DNA from: Tamlana flava | GTDB lineage: Bacteria > Bacteroidota > Bacteroidia > Flavobacteriales > Flavobacteriaceae | Assembly: GCF_041287255.1 (NCBI RefSeq) | Contig: NZ_JBGGTX010000005.1 | Span: forward strand, 62,001-126,000 | Length of the DNA: 64,000 bases | Direction of reading: 5' to 3' | Shown: in pieces, positions 57,094-64,000 of the stretch | Numbering within the stretch: position 1 is the first letter of the stretch | Layout of the letters: each line of letters opens with the position of its first letter | Made by a program: the position numbers and the translations under genes | Notes under the pieces: model-generated | Seen by the model: only the letters and a program-made list of their open reading frames with translations | Databases searched by the model: none | Told to the model about the DNA's origin: nothing

Positions 57094-58167
57094 ATGAAAA
57101 AGAAGATAACATTAAAGCAAATTGCTAGAGAATTGGATGTCTCGGTTTCAACAGTGTCAAAAGCGTTGAGCGGCAGCAAAGAAATTAGCGAAGACACAAC
57201 CCAAAAAATACAGGCCTTTGCTAAGCTTTACAACTACAAGCCCAACAATATTGCGCTTAGCTTAAAAAACCGAAAAACAAAAACCATCGGTATTCTCATT
57301 CCTGAAATTGTACATCATTTTTTTTCAACCGTAATTCGTGGTATTGAGAGGGTAGCCAACAGGCGTGGATACAATGTTATTGTTGGGTTGTCCAATGAAT
57401 CCTTTGCCAAAGAAATAATCAATATGGAAATGCTTGCCAATGGAAGTATTGACGGTTTTATTCTTTCCATTTCCAAAGAAACCCTGCTAAAGCAAGATTA
57501 CCACCATTTTCATGCCACTATAAACCAAGGTATGCCAATTGTGATGTTCGATAGGGTTGTAAGTGAAGTGGAGTGTGATAAAGTAATAGTTGATGACTTT
57601 AATGGTGCTGTTAAAGCCGTAAAAAAGCTTATTGAAAATAATTGCAAAAACATAGCACTCATTACCACTATGGATTATGTTAGTGTTGGAAAATTGAGGA
57701 CACAAGGCTATCTTGAAGCCCTTGAAACCAATGGTTTTGTGCCAGATTCCAATTTAATTTTAAAAATTGACGACAGTTTAAATGTTGAAAATCATCTGGA
57801 GATTCTTGAAACCGAAATCGCTCAGTTCTTTCAAACTAATCCTCAAATAGATGGTGTGTTTGCGGTTAATGAATTGTATGCCGTAACCGCAATGAAGGTG
57901 GCAAAGAAATTGGGCGTACATGTTCCTGATGACATTCAGGTTATTGGTTTTACAGATGGAGTATTGTCAAAACACGCTACCCCTAGTTTGACTACGGTAA
58001 GTCAGCATGGTCAAAAAATGGGTGAACAAGCTGCAAATTTACTCATTGACCGATTGGATGCTGAAGATGCTGAAGGCGAGCAATACTTTACGAATAAGGA
58101 CAAGAAAAGTGACTTTATAACGGTAGTTATCGAAACCGAAATTATTGAGAGAGAATCAACTAAATAG
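57094..58167 (+). CDS. LacI-family transcription regulator
   Basis: The ATG at 57094 is chosen because it opens directly into the DNA-binding helix-turn-helix (ITLKQIARELDVSVSTVSKAL); an in-frame ATG at 57067 adds nine unrelated residues. The 357-residue protein has the LacI hinge (NYKPNNIALSLK) and a periplasmic-binding-protein-like effector domain (TKTIGILIPEIVHHFFS, then DGVFAVNELYAVTAMKVAK). It lies between susC and the maltose phosphorylase genes, so a maltose- or glucan-derived effector is likely. It probably binds the palindrome at 56953-56968 and regulates itself. Confidence 0.95.
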   Translation: MKKKITLKQIARELDVSVSTVSKALSGSKEISEDTTQKIQAFAKLYNYKPNNIALSLKNRKTKTIGILIPEIVHHFFSTVIRGIERVANRRGYNVIVGLSNESFAKEIINMEMLANGSIDGFILSISKETLLKQDYHHFHATINQGMPIVMFDRVVSEVECDKVIVDDFNGAVKAVKKLIENNCKNIALITTMDYVSVGKLRTQGYLEALETNGFVPDSNLILKIDDSLNVENHLEILETEIAQFFQTNPQIDGVFAVNELYAVTAMKVAKKLGVHVPDDIQVIGFTDGVLSKHATPSLTTVSQHGQKMGEQAANLLIDRLDAEDAEGEQYFTNKDKKSDFITVVIETEIIERESTK

Positions 58168-58209
58168 TTTCGTTTGAAAAAAATTATTAGGAAAACAAAA
58201 ATTCTTTTA

Positions 58210-58217
58210 TATCTTTG
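58210..58217 (+). promoter_or_regulatory. Bacteroidota -7 promoter element for the MFS/GH65 operon
   Basis: TATCTTTG fits the TAnnTTTG consensus exactly and lies about 93 bp before the MFS start, in the 142-bp gap after the LacI gene. No good -33 element is seen at the usual distance. The 8 bases TGATGCGA from 58216 match those at the same place beyond the susC -7 element. Confidence 0.45.
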
Positions 58218-58224
58218 ATGCGAA

Positions 58225-58263
58225 ATCAAAACTTATATTTTCACTTCTCACATAAGTTTTGAT
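58225..58263 (+). repeat. 12-bp inverted repeat enclosing copy 2 of the 21-nt element
   Basis: ATCAAAACTTAT (58225-58236) and ATAAGTTTTGAT (58252-58263) are perfect reverse complements with a 15-base loop. The 21-nt element shared with the susC leader (58233-58253) spans the end of the left arm, the loop and the first bases of the right arm. A second possible stem (TTTGATAAG with CTTATCAAA, about 58259-58285) shares bases with the first, so the two folds exclude each other. The position in the transporter gene leader suggests mRNA-level control or a protein site. Confidence 0.6.
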
Positions 58264-58309
58264 AAGTATTTACCGCTTATCAAATAGTATTAACTAAACG
58301 TACTATTTC

Positions 58310-59671
58310 ATGGAAAAGCGTAGATTAAGTTTCTGGCAAATCTGGAATATGAGTTTTGGATTTCTAGGAATCCAAATGGGGTTCGCCCTTCAAAATGCCA
58401 ACGCAAGTAGAATACTTCAAATTTTCGGAGCAGACGTTCACGAACTGTCCTGGTTTTGGATTATTGCCCCATTAATGGGGTTGATCGTTCAACCTATTAT
58501 TGGACATTACAGTGATAATACCTGGGGGCGCTTCGGGAGAAGAAAACCTTATTTTTTGGTGGGTGCCATACTAGCCTCTGTTGGTCTGGTTTTAATGCCC
58601 CAAGCCGATATTTTCACGGTATTTTTACCGCCTCTATGGGTGGGTGCAGGAATGCTCATGATTATGGATGCGTCATTTAATGTGGCGATGGAGCCATTTA
58701 GGGCGTTGGTTGGTGACAATCTGAGAACTGACCAAAGAACCTTAGGGTTCAGCGTTCAAACAGCACTCATTGGTTTTGGAGCCGTAATCGGATCATGGTT
58801 GCCATATGCCTTAACCAATTGGTTCGGCGTTTCAAATCAAACTTCAGATGGGGCAATTCCATTTAATTTAATTCTATCGTTTATAATTGGAGCAGCTGTC
58901 TTAATTGTTTCAATTTTAATAACGGTATTAACGACCAAAGAATATTCACCAGAGGAATTGGCCCTAATTGAAAAAGAAAAGGCCAAATCTGTTGATATAG
59001 ATGTGGTTGTTGAAAACAAAGAATCTAGCTTGTTGGACGTTTTTGAGGACTTTAAAAAAATGCCAACAACCATGCGGCAGTTAGCATGGGTGCAATTCTT
59101 CTCATGGTTTGGTTTGTTTGGTATGTGGGTGTTTGCTACTCCTGCCATTGCGCAACATATTTATGGGCTATCCCATGCAGATAGCACTAGCACTATGTAT
59201 CAAGATGCAGGTGATTGGATAGGTATTCTCTTTGGGGTTTACAATTTGGTGTCGGCCATCTACGCATTCGCTTTACCTTATATAGCTCAGAGAATAGGAA
59301 GAAAGAAAACACATTCCATATCCCTTATCATTGGAGGTTTAGGCCTCTTATCTATTTACATCATGCCCGATAAGAATTGGCTCATCGTTTCAATGATTGG
59401 TGTGGGCATTGCATGGGCAAGTATTTTGGCTATGCCGTATGCTATTTTAGCAGGGTCTATCTCGCCAAAAAAGATGGGGGTTTATATGGGTATTTTCAAT
59501 TTCTTCATTGTAATACCTCAAATAATCAATGCATTAATTGGTGGTCCACTGGTAAAATATGCTTATAGCAATCAAGCCATATTTGCATTGGTATTGAGTG
59601 GTGTGAGTTTTCTTGTCGCAGCAGCTTTAGTTAATAAAGTAAAAGATGTTGATGACATCATTCAATCTTAA
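58310..59671 (+). CDS. MFS maltoside transporter, SLC45/GPH-like
   Basis: A 453-residue, 12-segment transporter paralogous to the one at 13866-15221. It shares the opening FWQIWNMSFGFLGIQMGFAL and the SDNTWGRFGRRKPYF loop. In this class of locus it is the inner-membrane importer of maltose and malto-oligosaccharides that feeds the cytoplasmic maltose phosphorylase. The next gene starts 4 bp after its stop. Confidence 0.92.
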   Translation: MEKRRLSFWQIWNMSFGFLGIQMGFALQNANASRILQIFGADVHELSWFWIIAPLMGLIVQPIIGHYSDNTWGRFGRRKPYFLVGAILASVGLVLMPQADIFTVFLPPLWVGAGMLMIMDASFNVAMEPFRALVGDNLRTDQRTLGFSVQTALIGFGAVIGSWLPYALTNWFGVSNQTSDGAIPFNLILSFIIGAAVLIVSILITVLTTKEYSPEELALIEKEKAKSVDIDVVVENKESSLLDVFEDFKKMPTTMRQLAWVQFFSWFGLFGMWVFATPAIAQHIYGLSHADSTSTMYQDAGDWIGILFGVYNLVSAIYAFALPYIAQRIGRKKTHSISLIIGGLGLLSIYIMPDKNWLIVSMIGVGIAWASILAMPYAILAGSISPKKMGVYMGIFNFFIVIPQIINALIGGPLVKYAYSNQAIFALVLSGVSFLVAAALVNKVKDVDDIIQS

Positions 59672-59675
59672 AACA

Positions 59676-60356
59676 ATGCAGAAAACAGGAGTTATATTCG
59701 ATTTAGATGGTGTTATTGTTGATACCGCAAAATACCATTATTTGGCTTGGAAAAATCTTGCCAATAAATTAGGTTTTGAATTTACCGAAAAACACAATGA
59801 GTTGCTTAAAGGAGTGAGTCGCGTAAGGTCCCTAGAGATTTTATTGGGAATAGGAAACATAAAACTTTCCGAAGAAAAAAAACAAGAATATCTCGTAACC
59901 AAAAACGAAGAATATTTGGGATTTATTACAAAAATGAAATCCGATGAAATCTTGCCTGGTGCACTAGAACTACTCGATACCTTAGATAGTTTAGGAATAA
60001 AATACGTGCTAGGTTCTGCCAGTAAAAATGCACCACTTATACTAAAGCAAGTCGGGATTTTTGAACGCTTTACTGGAATAGTAGATGGCAACAGTGTTTC
60101 AAAAGCGAAACCAGATCCTGAAGTGTTTTTAATCGGCGCTAAAAAGTTAAATCTTCCGCCAGAACATTGTGTCGTTTTTGAAGATGCCATTGCAGGCATT
60201 GAAGCCGCCAATAGAGCTGATATGGTTTCAATAGGAATTGGTAATGAGGAAACACTTCATGAGGCAGATTACAATTTTGAAAATTTAACGGAAGTGACTT
60301 CCGATTTCATTAAAAAATTAATTTCAGTAAAAAACAAAAAGAAACATAGGGCTTAG
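59676..60356 (+). CDS. pgmB: Beta-phosphoglucomutase (HAD superfamily)
   Basis: The ATG at 59676 is chosen, 4 bp after the transporter stop; an in-frame ATG at 59646 lies inside that gene. The 226-residue HAD enzyme has the nucleophile Asp9 and acid/base Asp11 (FDLDGVIVDT), the cap signature (YHYLAWKNLA), GSASKNAP and KPDPEVFL plus FEDAIAGIEAA. It converts beta-glucose 1-phosphate to glucose 6-phosphate. Its immediate neighbour, a GH65 maltose phosphorylase, produces exactly that substrate. Confidence 0.96.
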   Translation: MQKTGVIFDLDGVIVDTAKYHYLAWKNLANKLGFEFTEKHNELLKGVSRVRSLEILLGIGNIKLSEEKKQEYLVTKNEEYLGFITKMKSDEILPGALELLDTLDSLGIKYVLGSASKNAPLILKQVGIFERFTGIVDGNSVSKAKPDPEVFLIGAKKLNLPPEHCVVFEDAIAGIEAANRADMVSIGIGNEETLHEADYNFENLTEVTSDFIKKLISVKNKKKHRA

Positions 60357-60429
60357 ATAAATAGTACGCTTATAGAGCTATAGCCCTAAAATTGACGTAG
60401 GCAATCTATGCCCTCATATCTTTAAAAAT

Positions 60430-62736
60430 ATGAATCAAGATTATATAAAACTAGACAACTGGTCCATCATAGAAGAAGGGTTCAATCCCAAACGTGTAAA
60501 ATCATCAGAAAGTTTATTCAGTATAGGAAATGGAGCCATGGGGCAACGTGCCAATTTTGAAGAACACTATTCTGGTGAAACCTTTCAAGGCAGTTATGTT
60601 GCAGGGGTTTATTATCCAGATAAAACCCGCGTGGGCTGGTGGAAAAATGGCTATCCAGAGTATTTTGCAAAAGTGCTTAATGCGCCAAATTGGATAGGAA
60701 TCAACGTTGAAATAAACGGCGAACAACTCGATTTGTTTACGTGTAAAAAAGTAGAAAATTTTAGGCGAGAGCTTAACATGAAGGAAGGTTGGTTATCTAG
60801 AAGTTTCATAGCTACATTAAAAGACGGAATTACGGTTGAGGTAAACGCCAAACGGTTTTTAAGCTTGGATTTAGAAGAGGTTGGCGCTATTCAATACCAA
60901 ATAAAACCCTTAAATGAAGATGCCGAAATTATCTTTCAACCCTATTTAGATTCTGGAATAACAAACGAAGATACCAATTGGGATGATAAGTTTTGGGATA
61001 CAAGAAATGTAAGCCATAAAAACCATCAGGCTTTTATTGAGGCTAAAACCATGAAGACCGATTTTCATACATGCACGTTCATGGAATCCAAAATTTATAT
61101 TGATGAAAAATCATTAATCATTGAGCCTAAATTTAAAGCTGATGCTACATATGCTTCTTTTTGCTACAAACATTCAGTAAAGCAAAATGAAACCTATACC
61201 ATTCATAAGTTTGGAGGTTATGTTGTAGATAGAAATCATGAAAAATCTAAATTGGTTACTGTGGCAAAATCGGTTTTAAAATCGGCAACCAAAAAAGGGT
61301 TTAATACATTATTGGAAGATCAAAAGAAAGCTTGGGACTTGATATGGAACATGTCCGATATTACAATTTCAGGAGACGTTAAGGCGCAACAAGGTATTCG
61401 TTTTAATATTTTTCAGTTAAACCAAACTTATTTGGGTCGAGATTCTCGATTAAACATTGGTCCTAAGGGGTTTACAGGTGAAAAATACGGTGGAAGTACG
61501 TATTGGGATACCGAGGCCTATTGTATCCCTTTTTATATGGCAACCAAAAACCAAAATGTAGCCAGAACACTTTTGGAATACAGATACAATCATTTGGAAA
61601 AAGCTATTGAAAATGCTCAAAAATTAGGGTTTAAGAATGGCGCAGCGCTTTACCCGATGGTAACTATGAATGGTGAAGAATGCCATAACGAGTGGGAAAT
61701 TACTTTTGAAGAAATACATAGAAACGGAGCCATTGCTTTTGCCATTTATAACTACTGTCGATACACAGATGATTACAGTTATATTCCCGAAAAAGGACTC
61801 GAAGTTTTAATCGGAATTGCCCGTTTTTGGCATCAGCGAGCCAATTTTTCAACAGCCAAAAACAAGTATGTTATTTTGGGGGTTACGGGGCCAAATGAAT
61901 ATGAAAACAATGTAAATAATAACTGGTACACCAATTATTTGGCGCAATGGTGTATTAATTATGCACTTGAAAATATCGGTAAAGTTGAAGAAGAATATGC
62001 ATCAGATTTTACTAGAATTATGAATAAAGTCAAGCTGTCAACTTTAGAATTGGCAGAGTGGAAGGCGGTAGCAGACAACATGTATTTCCCGTTTTCAGAA
62101 AAACATAATGTATATCTTCAGCAAGACGGATTTTTAGATAAAGAACTGATTACCGTGGCTGATTTAGATAAAAGCCAACGCCCAATAAACCAAAAATGGA
62201 GTTGGGACCATATTCTCCGTTCGCCATACATAAAGCAGGCCGATGTTTTGCAGGGTTTCTACTTTTTTGAAGACCATTTTACAGAAGAAGAACTTGAACG
62301 TCATTTTGATTTTTATGAGCCTTTTACGGTCCATGAAAGCTCATTGTCGCCATGTGTGCACAGTATTCAGGCAGCAAAATTAGGTAAGATGGAACAAGCT
62401 TATGAATTCTATTTGCGTACCTCGCGGTTGGATTTGGACGACTATAACAAAGAAGTCCATGAAGGGCTGCACATTACTTCGATGGCTGGAACTTGGATGA
62501 GTATAGTTGAAGGCTTTGGAGGTATGCGCGTTAAGGACAATAAATTATCGTTTACGCCCAAAATACCAAAACAATGGGATGCTTATTCGTTTAAAGTCAA
62601 TTTTAGAAATCAGATTTTAAAGGTAGAGGTGTGCCAAAGCGATACCAAGTTTGAATTGGAAGGTAATACCGAACTCCAAATTTTAGTCAATAATTTACCC
62701 GTAACCATAACCCCAAATAGTTTAATAACCGTTTAA
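60430..62736 (+). CDS. GH65 maltose phosphorylase
   Basis: A 768-residue cytoplasmic GH65 enzyme without a signal peptide. The catalytic acid is Glu490 in GPNEYENNVNNNWYTN; Lactobacillus brevis maltose phosphorylase has Glu487 at this place as I recall. Other GH65 marks are YGGSTYWDTEAY, PMVTMNGEECHNEWEIT and KQADVLQG. It cleaves maltose with phosphate to beta-glucose 1-phosphate and glucose. Kojibiose, nigerose or trehalose phosphorylase are family alternatives, but the operon with a beta-phosphoglucomutase, a maltoside transporter and SusCD favours maltose. Confidence 0.94.
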   Translation: MNQDYIKLDNWSIIEEGFNPKRVKSSESLFSIGNGAMGQRANFEEHYSGETFQGSYVAGVYYPDKTRVGWWKNGYPEYFAKVLNAPNWIGINVEINGEQLDLFTCKKVENFRRELNMKEGWLSRSFIATLKDGITVEVNAKRFLSLDLEEVGAIQYQIKPLNEDAEIIFQPYLDSGITNEDTNWDDKFWDTRNVSHKNHQAFIEAKTMKTDFHTCTFMESKIYIDEKSLIIEPKFKADATYASFCYKHSVKQNETYTIHKFGGYVVDRNHEKSKLVTVAKSVLKSATKKGFNTLLEDQKKAWDLIWNMSDITISGDVKAQQGIRFNIFQLNQTYLGRDSRLNIGPKGFTGEKYGGSTYWDTEAYCIPFYMATKNQNVARTLLEYRYNHLEKAIENAQKLGFKNGAALYPMVTMNGEECHNEWEITFEEIHRNGAIAFAIYNYCRYTDDYSYIPEKGLEVLIGIARFWHQRANFSTAKNKYVILGVTGPNEYENNVNNNWYTNYLAQWCINYALENIGKVEEEYASDFTRIMNKVKLSTLELAEWKAVADNMYFPFSEKHNVYLQQDGFLDKELITVADLDKSQRPINQKWSWDHILRSPYIKQADVLQGFYFFEDHFTEEELERHFDFYEPFTVHESSLSPCVHSIQAAKLGKMEQAYEFYLRTSRLDLDDYNKEVHEGLHITSMAGTWMSIVEGFGGMRVKDNKLSFTPKIPKQWDAYSFKVNFRNQILKVEVCQSDTKFELEGNTELQILVNNLPVTITPNSLITV

Positions 62737-62751
62737 CAAAATCTAATTAGA

Positions 62752-64000
62752 ATGAGGTTATTTATTGTATCGATAACGATTATTTTTTCCATATTTATTG
62801 GAAACTCCCAAGAACTGAAATCTCCAAATGGGGCATTAATCATGCGGTTTTCATTGGAAGCTAATGGTATGCCAACGTATAATTTGTCATACAAAAGTAA
62901 GCCTGTTATTAAATCTAGCCGACTGGGATTTCTGTTGAAAGACGACGAAAAATCACTGATGAATGATTTCACCATTTCAAATACAGAAACAAGTTCTTTT
63001 GATGAAACTTGGGAACCCGTTTGGGGAGAACAAAAGGAAATAAGAAACCATTATAACGAATTGGCGGTTACCTTAACACAGAATGAAACGGAACGAAAGG
63101 TTTTAGTTTGTTTCAGGTTGTTTAACGATGGTTTAGGTTTTCGCTACGAATTTCCTGCTCAAGAAAACCTTGTATATTTTGTGATTAAAGAGGAAAAAAC
63201 GCAATTTGCAATGACAGGCGACCACACGGCTTTTTGGATTCCTGGCGATTATGATACGCAGGAATACGATTATACTGAATCAAAATTATCTGAAATACGA
63301 AAAAGATTCGATTCTGCATTAACGGGTAATGCGTCACAAAAGCAATTTTCAAAAACAGGCGTTCAAACGGCATTAATGATGAAAACAGATGATGGTTTGT
63401 ACATCAATTTACATGAAGCGGCTCTTATTGATTATTCTTGTATGCACCTTAATTTAGATGATAAAAATTTCATTTTTGAATCACATTTAACCCCAGACGC
63501 CATAGGCGACAAGGGCTATATGCAAGCACCTTGCAAAACGCCTTGGAGAACTGTAATAGTTAGCGATGATGCTCGCGATATTCTTGCTTCAAAAATAACG
63601 TTGAACTTAAATGACCCATGTGTAATAGAAGACACTTCTTGGATTAAGCCAGTTAAATACGTTGGCGTTTGGTGGGAAATGATAACAGGTAGAAGTTCTT
63701 GGGCCTATACTGATGATTTACCTGCTGTTCAGCTCGGGAAAACAGATTTTTCAAAAGTCGAACCCAATGGAAAACATGCGGCCAACACTGCGCATGTAAT
63801 GGAATATATTGATTTTGCTGCGAAGCATGGTTTTGATGGTGTGCTTGTTGAAGGTTGGAATGAAGGTTGGGAAGACTGGTTTGGAAAATCAAAAGATTAT
63901 GTGTTTGATTTTGTAACGCCCTACCCAGATTTTGATGTGGAAGAAATACATGAATATGCAAAATCCAACGGGGTAAAAATGATTATGCACCATGAAACTT
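62752..64000 (+). CDS. susB: GH97 alpha-glucosidase, SusB-like (3' partial)
   Basis: The gene begins with ATG at 62752 and is open to the end of the window, giving 416 residues. A signal peptide (IVSITIIFSIFIGNSQ) is present, with no lipobox. The N-terminal beta-domain (GLGFRYEFP, FWIPGDYDTQEYDY) and the start of the barrel (YVGVWWEM, GVLVEGWNEGW) match the GH97 gene at 11697-13826. Glu415 (MHHET) corresponds to SusB E439. The glutamates that would confirm the inverting mechanism are beyond the window. It lies 15 bp after the maltose phosphorylase stop and would trim longer malto-oligosaccharides in the periplasm. Confidence 0.93.
   Translation, partial: MRLFIVSITIIFSIFIGNSQELKSPNGALIMRFSLEANGMPTYNLSYKSKPVIKSSRLGFLLKDDEKSLMNDFTISNTETSSFDETWEPVWGEQKEIRNHYNELAVTLTQNETERKVLVCFRLFNDGLGFRYEFPAQENLVYFVIKEEKTQFAMTGDHTAFWIPGDYDTQEYDYTESKLSEIRKRFDSALTGNASQKQFSKTGVQTALMMKTDDGLYINLHEAALIDYSCMHLNLDDKNFIFESHLTPDAIGDKGYMQAPCKTPWRTVIVSDDARDILASKITLNLNDPCVIEDTSWIKPVKYVGVWWEMITGRSSWAYTDDLPAVQLGKTDFSKVEPNGKHAANTAHVMEYIDFAAKHGFDGVLVEGWNEGWEDWFGKSKDYVFDFVTPYPDFDVEEIHEYAKSNGVKMIMHHET

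Noticed and set aside
60357..60429. AGGGCT/AGCCCT pair around 60346-60390 as a terminator inside the GH65 operon
   Set aside because: The loop is over 30 bases, the T-run is poor, and the spacing and pathway argue for read-through from the beta-phosphoglucomutase gene into maltose phosphorylase.
1..64000. CRISPR arrays, insertion sequences, integrases, rRNA genes and intact tRNA genes
   Set aside because: I saw no regularly spaced repeats, transposase or integrase motifs, or rRNA sequence; the only tRNA-like sequence is the degenerate fragment at 22728-22780.

Overview
The window is low-GC DNA typical of a marine-type Bacteroidota, most likely a member of the Flavobacteriaceae. The evidence is a SusC/SusD/SusE-F outer-membrane glycan system, many lipoproteins with a short signal peptide ending in Cys, C-terminal type IX secretion (T9SS) sorting domains, TAnnTTTG-like promoter elements, GH97, GH65 and GH115 enzymes, and tight operons with start/stop overlaps. 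Almost every gene serves carbohydrate use, apart from a short amino-acid catabolic block.

Region 1 (1 to about 22.6 kb, all + strand) is an alpha-glucoside module. It opens inside a VCBS/ASPIC repeat protein, followed by a second one, a vanadium-haloperoxidase-type lipoprotein and a membrane-anchored SRPBCC/GyrI-like protein. Next come two GH13 alpha-glucosidase lipoproteins, a GH97 alpha-glucosidase, two MFS transporters, a cytoplasmic GH37 trehalase with a fungal-type Ca-binding N-terminus and a third GH13 lipoprotein. A probable fructokinase (PfkB) and a GH13_18 sucrose-phosphorylase-like enzyme close the run, behind their own operator region.

Region 2 (about 22.7 to 44.2 kb) begins next to a degenerate initiator-tRNA 3' fragment. 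A + strand run (GH115, frameshifted SGNH esterase, SDR remnant, GH2) converges on a long - strand operon. That operon reads, in transcription order: DHDPS-family deaminase, 4-hydroxyproline epimerase, D-amino-acid oxidase, LamG-GH127 beta-L-arabinofuranosidase, a DUF5695-like protein, GH43 and a badly decayed T9SS zincin-like protein. A divergent AraC regulator heads it. Enzymes that strip L-arabinofuranose are thus co-transcribed with a near-complete aerobic pathway for trans-4-hydroxy-L-proline. I infer a locus for hydroxyproline-rich glycoproteins (extensin or arabinogalactan-protein type, from plants or green algae), eating both the glycan and the Hyp. This is the most interesting content of the window.

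Region 3 (44.2 to 46.5 kb) holds an unrecognised exported protein, a broken 2'-5' RNA ligase-like gene and relics.

Region 4 (46.5 to 64 kb) is a malto-oligosaccharide/starch locus. On the - strand lie susC, susD and a three-repeat SusE/F protein, then after a strong terminator a T9SS-secreted GH13 amylase and an Fn3-like lipoprotein. On the + strand lie a LacI regulator, an MFS maltoside transporter, beta-phosphoglucomutase, GH65 maltose phosphorylase and a GH97 enzyme cut by the window end. A perfect 16-bp LacI-type palindrome sits between susC and lacI, and a near copy precedes the PfkB/sucrose-phosphorylase pair 37 kb away, which suggests one regulon across both modules.
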